Source of the DNA: Haloprofundus halobius
GTDB taxonomy: Archaea; Halobacteriota; Halobacteria; Halobacteriales; Haloferacaceae
NCBI RefSeq assembly: GCF_020097835.1
Contig: NZ_CP083666.1
Location: 3,038,001-3,102,000 of the forward strand
DNA length: 64,000 nucleotides
Direction: 5' to 3'
Part shown: one piece after another, positions 8,882 to 16,957 of the stretch
Layout of the letters: every line of letters begins with the position of its first letter
Position numbering within the stretch: position 1 is the stretch's first letter
Made by a program: the position numbers and the translations under genes
Notes under the pieces: model-generated
Seen by the model: only the letters and a program-made list of their open reading frames with translations
Told to the model about the DNA's origin: nothing
The model's database searches: none

Positions 8882-9472
8882 TTACGGCGCGGTTCCGGTC
8901 TCGATGGAGAAGTCCGCACGCGGGTAGGCGACGCAGGTGAGCGTGTAGCCGTCGTCGAGTTCGCCGTCGTCGAGCATCTGCTGGTTGTCGTGGACGACGT
9001 AGTCCTCGGAGTTGCCGCCGGAGGTAATCTGCCCCGCACAGGAGACACACTGCCCCTGTCGGCAGGCGTACGGAAGGTCCCAGCCCTCCTCTTCGCCGGA
9101 TTCGAGGACGGTCTGATTGTTCGGAATCTCGATGGTCGCACCCTCCTTGACGAACTCGACCTCGAAGTATTCGACTTCGTCCTCGGGGATGTCGGCGGGA
9201 CTCGAACTCTCCTCTTGGGCTTCACCCTCTTCGAGTTCGCCCTCCTCGCCCGCTGCCGCGCCACCGACGGCGACGGCACCGCCGCCGCCGATAGAGCGGT
9301 TCATCGGTTCGGGAAAGTCCGTCTCGGGGACCGTCGACGCGCGCTGTTCGAGCACCTCTTGGGAGATGTCGGCGGTGGCCGCCCACCCCGTTCCCTTGGA
9401 GAAGTGCATCGCGACGGCGAGCGCCGTCAGCGCCGCGCCCAGTCCTAGCGCCACTGGGTCGATGAGAGCCAT
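8882..9472 (-). CDS. Membrane-anchored plant-type 2Fe-2S ferredoxin
   Basis: Seen: 196 residues. A hydrophobic N-terminal segment (about 5-22) is followed by an acidic, low-complexity linker rich in G, A and E, then a ferredoxin domain from about residue 95. The cluster ligands are in C-R-Q-G-Q-C-V-S-C (C-x4-C-x2-C), with the fourth Cys in L-T-C-V-A-Y-P near the end. Family knowledge: this fold carries one electron at low potential in many redox reactions; haloarchaeal forms often have an acidic insertion. The anchor and linker suggest electron transfer to a membrane partner. It has no operon partner here; the next gene on the same strand is 124 bases upstream of its start. Confidence 0.9.
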   Translation of the reverse strand: MALIDPVALGLGAALTALAVAMHFSKGTGWAATADISQEVLEQRASTVPETDFPEPMNRSIGGGGAVAVGGAAAGEEGELEEGEAQEESSSPADIPEDEVEYFEVEFVKEGATIEIPNNQTVLESGEEEGWDLPYACRQGQCVSCAGQITSGGNSEDYVVHDNQQMLDDGELDDGYTLTCVAYPRADFSIETGTAP

Positions 9473-9596
9473 ATCGGCGGCTACGGAGTGCTGGTTTACA
9501 ACAGTTGTGATTCCACCGACGGCTCACCGACGCTACGGCCGCTCTCGCAGAGCCGTGCGCGAGGAGAGCCGGAAATCGAATCCTCCCGTGAGTCGA

Positions 9597-9842
9597 CTAC
9601 TCCAGCGGAATCCGTTTGAGTTCTTCCTCGCCGCGCTCTTTCATCCGGTCGAAACGGCTTCGAGCGGTCACCCTCGTCTCGCCGAACGTCGCCCCGACGA
9701 GTGCGCCGACGGCCGCACCCGTGCTGGCGGCTTTCTTGCTCACGATTCCCCCGACTGCACCACCGATCGCCCCGCCGATGGCCGCGTACCGAACACGACT
9801 CAGAACGCGGTACAGACGAACTGATACGCTAGCTCTATCCAT
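9597..9842 (-). CDS. Small glycine-zipper membrane protein
   Basis: Seen: 81 residues. The middle (about 20-55) is a glycine-zipper-like helix with many G-x3-G and A-x3-G spacings, flanked by basic residues, and the tail is charged. This is the pattern of small glycine-zipper membrane proteins that oligomerise in the bilayer. No catalytic motif is seen. Function is unknown. The ATG at 9842 gives the full hydrophobic core; codon use fits the neighbours. Confidence 0.6.
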   Translation of the reverse strand: MDRASVSVRLYRVLSRVRYAAIGGAIGGAVGGIVSKKAASTGAAVGALVGATFGETRVTARSRFDRMKERGEEELKRIPLE

Positions 9843-9898
9843 AGACGAGTGTACGCTGGCCGATCAAATAACGTTGTTCTCAGTTTCTCGCTGTGACT

Positions 9899-10192
9899 TT
9901 ACGGACTCGTTGTCGATGGCGAGACGGCGTGCTGTCGCCGCCGGGCACGTGCGAGTCGACGGGCCTCGAAGAGTCGCCCGAGTAGATGGTCGGCGACCAC
10001 CGGCGCTGCGCCGACGAGACCCGCGCCGAACGCCAATCCGTACCAGCTGAGTACCCCTCGCGGAACCACTTGCATCACGTAGAGCGCGACGACGGCCGCG
10101 AGAAGCGCCGTGGCGGCAATTGTCAGTCCGTAGCCAATCAAGAGGGCACCACCGCGAAGGTAACCCTCGAAACGTCCGAAAACCGATGTCAT
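9899..10192 (-). CDS. Small two-helix membrane protein
   Basis: Seen: 97 residues from the ATG at 10192; a start at 10213 would add seven residues. Two hydrophobic segments lie near residues 13-40 and 48-70. The tail is rich in Arg, which would place it in the cytoplasm. I do not recognise the family. It lies just after gnd on the same strand, with about 90 bases between, so it could be co-transcribed from the gnd side. Confidence 0.55.
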   Translation of the reverse strand: MTSVFGRFEGYLRGGALLIGYGLTIAATALLAAVVALYVMQVVPRGVLSWYGLAFGAGLVGAAPVVADHLLGRLFEARRLARARRRQHAVSPSTTSP

Positions 10193-10283
10193 CGTTCGTA
10201 CCTCTACACACACTACGACGCACGCTGAGGAGATAGCCTCGCGCTCGCGTCCGCCTCAAAGAGTTTCCCGGACGCAGGGATGC

Positions 10284-11177
10284 TCACTCGCGCGCGACTT
10301 CGTGCCGCCCGAAGCCGTAACGGAGCCGATTCGCCAACCGTCGCGAGAACCGTCCCTCGTTTCGGCTGTCGAAGCGTTCGGCGAGCGCCTGATAGATGAG
10401 TGGCACGGGCACCTCCTGTTCGAGCGCCTCCTGGACGGTCCACGTGCCCGTCGACCCGCCCGCGATGTGGTCGGCGACGTCGCCGAGGTCCGTTCCTTCT
10501 TCGGCGAACGCCTCCTCGCAGAGTTCGAGTAGCCACGACCGGATGACCGCGCCGTTGTTCCACGTCCGCGAGACGGCTTCGAGGTCGAGGTCGTAGCGAC
10601 CGTCCGCGAGGAGTTCGAAGCCCTCGCCGTACGCCTGCATCAGCGCGTACTCGACGCCGTTGTGGACCATCTTCACGTAGTGGCCCGACCCCGACTCGCC
10701 CATCCGGTCGTGGCCGTCGGGACCAGTTGCGACGGCGTCGAAGACGGGCGTCAGTTCGTCGTACGCCCACTGCGGACCGCCGACCATCAGCGAGAAGCCG
10801 AGTTCCGCGCCCGCGGGGCCGCCGCTGGTTCCGCAGTCGAGGTACGCCGCCCGGCAGGCCTTCGCGCGTTCGAGGGAGCGCTCGAAATGGGAGTTGCCGC
10901 CGTCGACGACCACGTCGTCGTCGTCGAGATACGCGTCGAGGTCGGCGAGCGTCGCATCGACGGCGTCCCCAGCGGGGACCATCAGCCAGATGCGCTTCTC
11001 CTCGCCCAGTTTCTCGACGAGGTCCTCGACGCTCTCGGCGGGCTCTGCACCCGCGTCGGCGGCGGCGTTCACTGCTGCTTCGTCGAGGTCGAACGCGACC
11101 ACGTCGTGGCCCGCGTCGGCGACTCGGTTCACGACGATCTGACCCATGCGACCCAGTCCGATGACGCCCAGTTGCAT
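10284..11177 (-). CDS. gnd: 6-phosphogluconate dehydrogenase, decarboxylating
   Basis: Seen: 297 residues starting M-Q-L-G-V-I-G-L-G-R-M-G, a Rossmann G-x-G-x2-G motif. D-G-G-N-S (near 89-93) and G-x-S-G-G-P-A-G-A follow, both typical of this enzyme, and a K-M-V-H-N-G-V-E-Y segment carries the catalytic Lys. The length matches the short archaeal/bacterial form (about 300) rather than the 470-residue form. Role: oxidises 6-phosphogluconate to ribulose 5-phosphate and CO2, giving NAD(P)H. Haloarchaea use it in an oxidative pentose phosphate route to make pentoses. The start is chosen because the Rossmann fold begins there and CCTCC lies just before it; the open frame extends further upstream without homology. 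Confidence 0.93.
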   Translation of the reverse strand: MQLGVIGLGRMGQIVVNRVADAGHDVVAFDLDEAAVNAAADAGAEPAESVEDLVEKLGEEKRIWLMVPAGDAVDATLADLDAYLDDDDVVVDGGNSHFERSLERAKACRAAYLDCGTSGGPAGAELGFSLMVGGPQWAYDELTPVFDAVATGPDGHDRMGESGSGHYVKMVHNGVEYALMQAYGEGFELLADGRYDLDLEAVSRTWNNGAVIRSWLLELCEEAFAEEGTDLGDVADHIAGGSTGTWTVQEALEQEVPVPLIYQALAERFDSRNEGRFSRRLANRLRYGFGRHEVARE

Positions 11178-11323
11178 GGTCGGAGGTTCACGGGAGGGAG
11201 GTAAGGGGTTGTGGTTCGTCGGGACCGTCCACGCGCCACCGTCGTCCCAGCGCGTCGCCGCACACCTGCTCACAGCGTGACCGTCGCTGCACTTACGCTC
11301 CCGGCTCTCGTACACCTCTCGAC

Positions 11324-11728
11324 ATGACGCTCACCGACATCCTCGACACGACCGTCGCGACCGCCGCGCCGACGACGCCCGTGGGAGACGTGACCGCCGC
11401 GATGCGTGAGGGGGCGCTCGAACTCGTCGCTGTCCTCGACGAGCAGCGCCCGCTCGGACTGCTGACGCCCGCCGACATCGGCCGCGCGTACGTCGCCGGC
11501 GAGGAACTCGACGGGAAAACTGCCGAAGACGTGCTGTCGGGCGACCTCGTTACCGTCCGCGAGTCCGAGGACCTCTCGGCGCTGGTCGCGCACCTCGCGG
11601 ACGAGAACGCCCGCCGCGCCGCCGTCGTCGACGACGCGGGCGACTTCGTCGGCGCCGTCCGGTTGGAGGACGCACTCGTCCAGTACGGCGAGGACCTCAC
11701 TCGCGTCCTCTCGATGTTCGACGGGTGA
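11324..11728 (+). CDS. CBS-domain pair protein
   Basis: Seen: 134 residues made almost wholly of two CBS motifs: residues about 1-60 (A-L-E-L-V-A-V-L-D-E-Q-R-P-L-G-L-L-T) and about 70-128 (A-A-V-V-D-D-A-G-D-F-V-G-A-V-R-L). CBS pairs bind adenosine nucleotides and sense energy state. There is no attached enzyme domain, so it should act in trans. It is transcribed divergently from gnd. A second CBS-like protein lies at 20749-21192. Confidence 0.85.
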   Translation: MTLTDILDTTVATAAPTTPVGDVTAAMREGALELVAVLDEQRPLGLLTPADIGRAYVAGEELDGKTAEDVLSGDLVTVRESEDLSALVAHLADENARRAAVVDDAGDFVGAVRLEDALVQYGEDLTRVLSMFDG

Positions 11729-11783
11729 CGGGGTCGGCGGCCGCGGGAGCGAACGGCGGATGCGGACGATTTCCGACGCACCG

Positions 11784-12629
11784 TCACCGACGCACGACCA
11801 GTACGGTCAGGTCGTCGAACGAACTCTCCGGCGGACGATCGCCGTTCCCGCCGAACCCCTCGTTCTCGCCGTTTTCGGCGCGCTCGTCTCCCTCACCGGT
11901 CGCGGCCAACGCCCCGAGCGTCGTCGTCGTCCGCGACTCGGTCGGAAAGGTCAAGCACTCGAAGACGAGCACCTCGCGTTCGTGATTCGCGCCGGCGTCG
12001 AGCAAGTGCGCGGCGACGCGCTCGGGCATCCAGTCGGGCGGCCGAGGGATAACGAGCAGGTGCCGCTCTCCGATATCCGCCGCGATTCGGTCAACCTCGA
12101 CCGCGAGTTCCCCGCGTTTGTGCAGCGAGACGACCGTCGACTGCTCCAGCGGCGTCCGCGCCCGTGCGGCGGCGACCTGCACCGCCGAGACGCCCGGAAC
12201 GACGCGAACCGGTCGGTCGACGGCACGCTCGACGCGGCCGAGGAACTGGTAGCCCGAGACGTTCGGATCGCCCCACAGCACCGCGACGCCGCGGTCGCCG
12301 TCGGCCACACGCTCGGCGAACTCGGCCAACCGGACGGACTGGTCGCCGTACGAACAGCGGACGAACGCGGCGTCGGTCCGGTCGCGGACGAGGTCGAGCA
12401 CCGTGTCGAAGCCGACGACGACGTCGGCGTCGGCCAGTAACTCCGCGGCGCGCTCGGTGAGATACCGCGGGTCGCCCGGTCCGACACCGACGGCCGGAAC
12501 GTACGCCGCGCACTCCCCCCTCTCGGTCCGCCCGGACTCCGGCGCGGCCGCCGCTTCTTCTCCCGGATCCGTTCCGTCCCTCTGCTCTTCATCTCTCCGC
12601 TCTCCGCTCGACTCCGACGCATCGGCCAT
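11784..12629 (-). CDS. cbiE: Cobalt-precorrin-7 (C5)-methyltransferase
   Basis: Seen: 281 residues. After an acidic, disordered-looking N-terminus of about 42 residues comes V-G-V-G-P-G-D-P-R-Y-L-T, the hallmark of tetrapyrrole (corrin/porphyrin) methylases. A-D-V-V-V-G-F and the V-V-S-L-H-K-R-G motif favour CbiE over other members. The region near 235-270 is a low-complexity G/E/N insert. Role: adds a methyl from S-adenosylmethionine to the corrin ring in anaerobic cobalamin synthesis. It faces the cobalamin-binding protein gene at 12690 across 60 bases, so both may share regulation by cobalamin. CbiE is the best reading; another cobalt-precorrin methylase is possible. Confidence 0.85.
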   Translation of the reverse strand: MADASESSGERRDEEQRDGTDPGEEAAAAPESGRTERGECAAYVPAVGVGPGDPRYLTERAAELLADADVVVGFDTVLDLVRDRTDAAFVRCSYGDQSVRLAEFAERVADGDRGVAVLWGDPNVSGYQFLGRVERAVDRPVRVVPGVSAVQVAAARARTPLEQSTVVSLHKRGELAVEVDRIAADIGERHLLVIPRPPDWMPERVAAHLLDAGANHEREVLVFECLTFPTESRTTTTLGALAATGEGDERAENGENEGFGGNGDRPPESSFDDLTVLVVRR

Positions 12630-12657
12630 ACAACAACTGTGATTTCGTTAGACAAAG

Positions 12658-12665
12658 TTTTATTG
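12658..12665 (+). promoter_or_regulatory. TATA element of the cobalamin-binding protein gene
   Basis: TTTTATTG stands about 27 bases before the GTG start at 12690, the usual spacing for a leaderless haloarchaeal transcript. It supports that GTG rather than the in-frame GTG at 12639, which would lie upstream of the promoter. Confidence 0.5.
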
Positions 12666-12689
12666 AGTTACTTCGTCTGTGCCGATACT

Positions 12690-13886
12690 GTGCAATCGAC
12701 ACGACGGACGCTGTTGACGGTCGCGCTCGCTCTCGCACTCGCCCTCACGCCCGCGGTGGGCGCAGTAGGGAGCGTCGCGGCGGAGGATTCGGCCGGCGCA
12801 ACGACGGTGGAGGCGATGCAGACGAGCGGCGACTGTTCGTTTCCGCTGACGGAGCGTGACGCGACGGGCACCGAGGTGACGCTCGACGAGGAGCCGCAGC
12901 GGGTGGTGACGCTAAACCCGAGCGCGGCGCAGACGATGTGGGAGATCGGCGCGCGCGAGAAGGTCGTCGGCCTGACGAAGTACGCCTCGAACCTCGACGG
13001 CGCCGAAGCGGCGACGAACGTCTCGACGACCGAGGACATCGTCGACGCGGAGACGGTGGTCAGCCTCGAACCCGACCTCGTGTTGGCGCCGAACGCCACC
13101 TCGGCGGAGACCGTCGAGAAACTCCGCGAGGCCGGAGTGACCGTCTACCACTTCGAGGAGGCCGAAACCGTCGAAGACGTCTCCGAGAAGACGCGGTTGA
13201 CCGGTCGCCTCGTCGGCGCGTGCGACGACGCCGAGACGAGAGCCGCGGCGTTCGACGAGAACGTCTCGACGGTCCGCGACGCCGTCGAGGACCGCGACCG
13301 CCCGGACGTCATCTACACGTTCTACGGTTACACCGCCGGTGAGGGGACGTTCATCGACACGATAATCGAGACCGCCGGCGGCGACAACGTCGCCGCGGAG
13401 GCGAACGTCACCGGCTACAAGCGCGTCAGCGACGAACTCGTCGTCGACGCCGACCCCGACTGGGTTCTCCGGAACTCCGACGACCCGACCGTCCCGCGGA
13501 CCGAGGCGTACAACAGCACGACAGCGGTCCGAAACGATCAGGTCGTCGTCGTTCCCATCGAGCACCTCAACCGCCCCGCGCCGAGAATCGAACGAGCGAT
13601 AACGCAGCTCGCCTCGGCGTTCCACCCCGATGCCTACGAGCGGGCCGTGGAATCGTCGACGGCGGAGGGCGAGGAGCTGTCCGCGAACGGGACGACCGAG
13701 GGGAACGGGACGAACGAGACGACGTCGACTGCGAGCGACGACACCGCCGAGTCGGAGACCACCGGCGCTACTGACGCCGACGGAGAGTCGCAGAGCGGGG
13801 CCGAAGCGCCGGGATTCGGCGTCGGCGCTGCCGCCAGCGCACTAGCGTTCGTCTCGCTCGCGTTCGCCGCGCGGGGACGGAGATGA
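12690..13886 (+). CDS. btuF: PGF-CTERM-anchored cobalamin ABC transporter substrate-binding protein
   Basis: Seen: 398 residues from the GTG at 12690. A signal peptide (M-Q-S-T-R-R then a run of L, A, V) leads into a type III periplasmic-binding fold: R-V-V-T-L-N-P-S-A near 72-80, a V-S-L-E-P-D-L-V-L segment, and a long backbone helix. A Ser/Thr/Glu-rich linker follows. The C-terminus is P-G-F-G-V-G, then a hydrophobic helix and R-R: the PGF-CTERM signal cut by archaeosortase ArtA. Role: binds cobalamin or cobinamide outside the cell for BtuCD. The permease and ATPase genes are not in the window. The fit to cobalamin rests on neighbours (cbiE, and the cobalamin-binding relative downstream); a haem or siderophore ligand is not excluded. 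Confidence 0.85.
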   Translation: MQSTRRTLLTVALALALALTPAVGAVGSVAAEDSAGATTVEAMQTSGDCSFPLTERDATGTEVTLDEEPQRVVTLNPSAAQTMWEIGAREKVVGLTKYASNLDGAEAATNVSTTEDIVDAETVVSLEPDLVLAPNATSAETVEKLREAGVTVYHFEEAETVEDVSEKTRLTGRLVGACDDAETRAAAFDENVSTVRDAVEDRDRPDVIYTFYGYTAGEGTFIDTIIETAGGDNVAAEANVTGYKRVSDELVVDADPDWVLRNSDDPTVPRTEAYNSTTAVRNDQVVVVPIEHLNRPAPRIERAITQLASAFHPDAYERAVESSTAEGEELSANGTTEGNGTNETTSTASDDTAESETTGATDADGESQSGAEAPGFGVGAAASALAFVSLAFAARGRR

Positions 13887-13890
13887 GACG

Positions 13891-14793
13891 ATGACGAACG
13901 AGGGGATGACGGGGTCGCTCTTTCCCGACGACCCGCGACCGAAGCCGAAAGTCGTCTCGACCTCCCCGTCGGGCACCGAGATCTGCTACGCGCTGGGCGT
14001 CGAACCGGTCGCGGTGTCGCACGCCTGCGACTTTCCGGCGGCCGTCGACGACCGCCCCGTCATCGACCGGTCGCGCGTCACCGGCGAGAGTAGCGCGGAC
14101 CGCCACCGCTCCGTGGGGGAGGCCCGACGCGAGGGCGGCGCCTACGAGGTCGACCGCGACCTGCTTCTGGAACTCCAGCCGGACCTCGTGTTGAGCCAGT
14201 CGGTCTGCGGCGTCTGCGCCGTCGACGAGACGCTCGTTCGGGAGACGCTCGGCGACGCCGAGATCGAGGTGCTCGGGCTCTCGGCGAGCACGCTCGGCGA
14301 CGTCTTCGACTGCGTCGCCGAGGTCGGTGACGCGACGGGGCGCGTCGAGCGCGCGGAGGCGGTCGTCGAACGCTGTCGGCGGCGCATCGACGCCGTTTGG
14401 CGCGAGCGCCCCGTCGACGCGCCGCGCGTCGCCGTCGTCGAGTGGATGGACCCGCTGCGGGTCGCCGGCAACTGGGTCCCCGAGGTCGTCGCCGCCGCGG
14501 GCGGCGAGTACGGTCTCGCCGAACCGGGGCAGTCGAGCGTCGCCGTCGAGTGGGCCGATCTCGTCGACGATGCGCCGGAGGTGCTCGTCGTCGCGCCGTG
14601 CAGCTACGACCCCGAGCAGACGCGAGCGCGCCTCGACGAACTCGCCTCGCGGCCGGGTTGGGAGTCCCTCCCGGCGGTCGAACGGGGGAACGTCCACGTC
14701 CTCGACGGCACCGTTCTGAACCGGTGGACGCCGCGACTCGTCGAATCGGTCGAGGAACTCGGGCAGGTCTGTCGGAGCGTCGCGACGGACTGA
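13891..14793 (+). CDS. Cytosolic cobalamin-binding protein, BtuF-like
   Basis: Seen: 300 residues with the same type III binding-protein fold as its neighbour (K-V-V-S-T-S-P-S-G-T-E near 20-30; L-L-L-E-L-Q-P-D-L-V-L near 92-102) but no signal peptide, transmembrane segment or lipobox. A conserved C-G-V-C-A motif is near 107-111 and W-M-D-P near 187. Family knowledge: signal-less relatives occur in many archaea and bacteria and are called cobalamin-binding proteins; what they do inside the cell is not settled. The gene starts four bases after the btuF stop, so they are one operon. Confidence 0.8.
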   Translation: MTNEGMTGSLFPDDPRPKPKVVSTSPSGTEICYALGVEPVAVSHACDFPAAVDDRPVIDRSRVTGESSADRHRSVGEARREGGAYEVDRDLLLELQPDLVLSQSVCGVCAVDETLVRETLGDAEIEVLGLSASTLGDVFDCVAEVGDATGRVERAEAVVERCRRRIDAVWRERPVDAPRVAVVEWMDPLRVAGNWVPEVVAAAGGEYGLAEPGQSSVAVEWADLVDDAPEVLVVAPCSYDPEQTRARLDELASRPGWESLPAVERGNVHVLDGTVLNRWTPRLVESVEELGQVCRSVATD

Positions 14794-14849
14794 GAGCGAC
14801 CTGCGCCGAACCCCTCTGCTTTTTCCACATATCCCGCCTCCACCAGCGC

Positions 14850-15947
14850 ATGGACGAACGCGTACGCGAGCACGCCGCGGTGCTCGTCGACTGGAGCGCG
14901 CGCATCGAAGCCGGCGACGACGTAATCGTCAGCGTCGCCGAAGACGCCCACGACCTCGCCGTCGCCGTCGCCGAGAAACTCGGCGAGCGCGGGGCGAACG
15001 TCGTCACCCTCTACGACTCCGCGGAGGTGTCGCGCGCCTACCTGAAGAACCACGACGGCGAGTTCGACGCCGACCCCGCGCACGAACTCGCGCTGCTGGA
15101 GCACGCCGACGCCTATCTCCGCCTCGGCGGCGGCCGAAACACGACGGCGAGCGCTGACGTGCCCGGCGAGACCCAGCGCACGTTCGCCCGCGCACGCGAA
15201 GAAATTCGGGAGGCGCGGATGGCCACCGACTGGGTGGCGACGGTCCACCCCACGCGCTCGCTCGCCCAGCAGGCCGGGATGGCCTACGAGGAGTACCAGC
15301 AGTTCGTCTACGACGCCGTGCTGCGCGACTGGGGGTCGCTCGCCGACGAGATGGCGCAGATGAAAGCGGTGCTCGACGCCGGGAGCGAAGTCCGAATCGA
15401 GAAGGAGCAAACCGATCTCACCGTGTCCATCGAGGGGCGGACCGCCGTGAACTCCGCCGCCTCCGTCGCCTACGACTCGCACAACCTCCCCTCGGGCGAA
15501 GTCTTCACGGCCCCGTACGCCACCGAGGGAGAGGCGTTCTTCGACGTGCCGATGACTCACCGGAGCAAGCGCATCACCGACGTCCACCTCACCTTCGAAG
15601 ACGGGGAAGTCGTCGACTTCAGCGCCGGCCAGAACGAGGACGTGCTCGCCGACATCCTCGACACCGACGAGGGCGCGCGCCGCCTCGGTGAGCTCGGCAT
15701 CGGGATGAACCGCGGCATCGACCGCTTCACCGACAGCGTCCTCTTCGACGAGAAGATGGGCGACACCGTCCACCTCGCGGTCGGCCGAGCGTACGACGCC
15801 TGTCTCCCCGAGGGCGAGGAAGGGAACCAGTCGGCGGTCCACCTCGACATGATTACTGACATGAGCGAGCGCTCCACCATCGAAGTCGACGGCGAGGTCG
15901 TCCAGCGAAACGGGACGTTCCGGTGGGAGGACGGGTTCGAGGGGTAA
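14850..15947 (+). CDS. M29-family (thermophilic-type) aminopeptidase
   Basis: Seen: 365 residues from the ATG at 14850; the frame is open further upstream but without homology, and TTTTCCACATAT 20-30 bases before suggests the promoter. The middle carries G-R-T-A-V-N-S. The C-terminal half has the M29 signs: P-S-G-E-V-F-T-A-P (metal-binding Glu), an E-x-x-G-I-G-x-N-type motif (here L-G-I-G-M-N-R), F-D-E-K-M-G-D-T-V-H-L-A-V-G with the metal-binding His, and S-A-V-H-L-D-M-I. Role: cobalt- or zinc-dependent removal of N-terminal residues from peptides, probably in the cytoplasm since no signal peptide is seen. Confidence 0.9.
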   Translation: MDERVREHAAVLVDWSARIEAGDDVIVSVAEDAHDLAVAVAEKLGERGANVVTLYDSAEVSRAYLKNHDGEFDADPAHELALLEHADAYLRLGGGRNTTASADVPGETQRTFARAREEIREARMATDWVATVHPTRSLAQQAGMAYEEYQQFVYDAVLRDWGSLADEMAQMKAVLDAGSEVRIEKEQTDLTVSIEGRTAVNSAASVAYDSHNLPSGEVFTAPYATEGEAFFDVPMTHRSKRITDVHLTFEDGEVVDFSAGQNEDVLADILDTDEGARRLGELGIGMNRGIDRFTDSVLFDEKMGDTVHLAVGRAYDACLPEGEEGNQSAVHLDMITDMSERSTIEVDGEVVQRNGTFRWEDGFEG

Positions 15948-16059
15948 TTTACAGATTTTCGGTACAGAGCTTCGCCGAGCGAGTGGAAGAGCCAGGGGTT
16001 CCCGGTTCGGCACCGAGGAGACGCCGTCGACGGCGTACCGCCGAGCGGTACGCGACCGA

Positions 16060-16419
16060 TTACCGGTTCGACTCGTCGTTCTCGTTCTCCACGTTGATGC
16101 TGAGCGGTTCGTCGCTTCCGCCGTCGCCGCTTCCGCCGCTGCCGAGGAGTCTCGACCGCAGGTCGTCGGTGAACGACTGCACCTGGTCGCGGACGGTCTT
16201 GACCTCCTCTTCGAACTTCTCGACGGTTCGCTCGACGTGGTACACCCGGTTCGCCGGAATCCGACGGACGATGTCGCGCCCCTCGTCGTCCTCGCCGATT
16301 TTCACCAGCCAGTGGTCCTGGAAGTACGCCACGTGTTCGTTCTGAACGTTCTTCTCGACGGTTCCGTCGTCGGGGTCTTCGTAGACGATAGTCGCCTCTC
16401 CGAGTTCTTTGTCGACCAT
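16060..16419 (-). CDS. Conserved haloarchaeal protein of unknown function
   Basis: Seen: 119 residues from the ATG at 16419. The N-terminal half looks like a small beta-rich fold (V-D-K-E-L-G-E-A-T-I-V-Y; a W-L-V-K-I-G strand). A helix with coiled-coil spacing follows (V-E-K-F-E-E-E-V-K-T-V-R), then a G/S/D/E-rich tail. The tail translation is typical of halophile acidic proteins. No enzyme motif is recognised. Confidence 0.65.
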   Translation of the reverse strand: MVDKELGEATIVYEDPDDGTVEKNVQNEHVAYFQDHWLVKIGEDDEGRDIVRRIPANRVYHVERTVEKFEEEVKTVRDQVQSFTDDLRSRLLGSGGSGDGGSDEPLSINVENENDESNR

Positions 16420-16528
16420 AGGGGAGAGTCGTCGTCCAGCCATGAAGTACTGTGGGCCGACTCGACGTCGGCCGCCCGACCCGACTCCCGCACGGAAAGC
16501 ACTTGCCGGACGGGTCGTTTCTTTCCCT

Positions 16529-16927
16529 ATGCGTCGATACGCCCTCCCGTTCGTCGTCTTCGGCCTCCTCGTCGCCGGCTGCACCGGCGTCCCGTCGGCG
16601 GACGACTCCCCCCAGACGACCGCGACGGAATCCCCGACCGAATCGCCGGCGACGACGTCGCCGACCCCGACCACCGACGACCGTTCGACGACCGCCTACA
16701 CCGACTGTCCGTACCTACTGCACGTCGAAGTCGCCGACGAGCACCGGGCCGCGGAGGCCGACCGGACGCTGGCGTACGAGAATCTCTCCGCGGACCGACG
16801 GGCCGAGTTCGACCGCGCCCGCGAGAACGGGACGCTCTCGATGGAGTCGCTGCCCGACACGTGGAGCGCGCCGCGAATCGTCGAGTACGACGGGGAAACG
16901 TACGAGACGGTCGCCGCGACCTGCTGA
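16529..16927 (+). CDS. Small secreted lipoprotein
   Basis: Seen: 132 residues. M-R-R-Y, a hydrophobic stretch and L-V-A-G-C give a lipobox with the acceptor Cys at residue 18. A Thr/Ser/Pro-rich linker (about 22-55), likely O-glycosylated, precedes a small domain of about 75 residues. That domain has Cys at 60 and at the last position, which could form a disulfide. Function unknown. It stands alone and is transcribed divergently from the gene ending at 16060. Confidence 0.75.
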   Translation: MRRYALPFVVFGLLVAGCTGVPSADDSPQTTATESPTESPATTSPTPTTDDRSTTAYTDCPYLLHVEVADEHRAAEADRTLAYENLSADRRAEFDRARENGTLSMESLPDTWSAPRIVEYDGETYETVAATC

Positions 16928-16957
16928 CGGCGACTTCGGACGCCGGCGGTCGGACGA

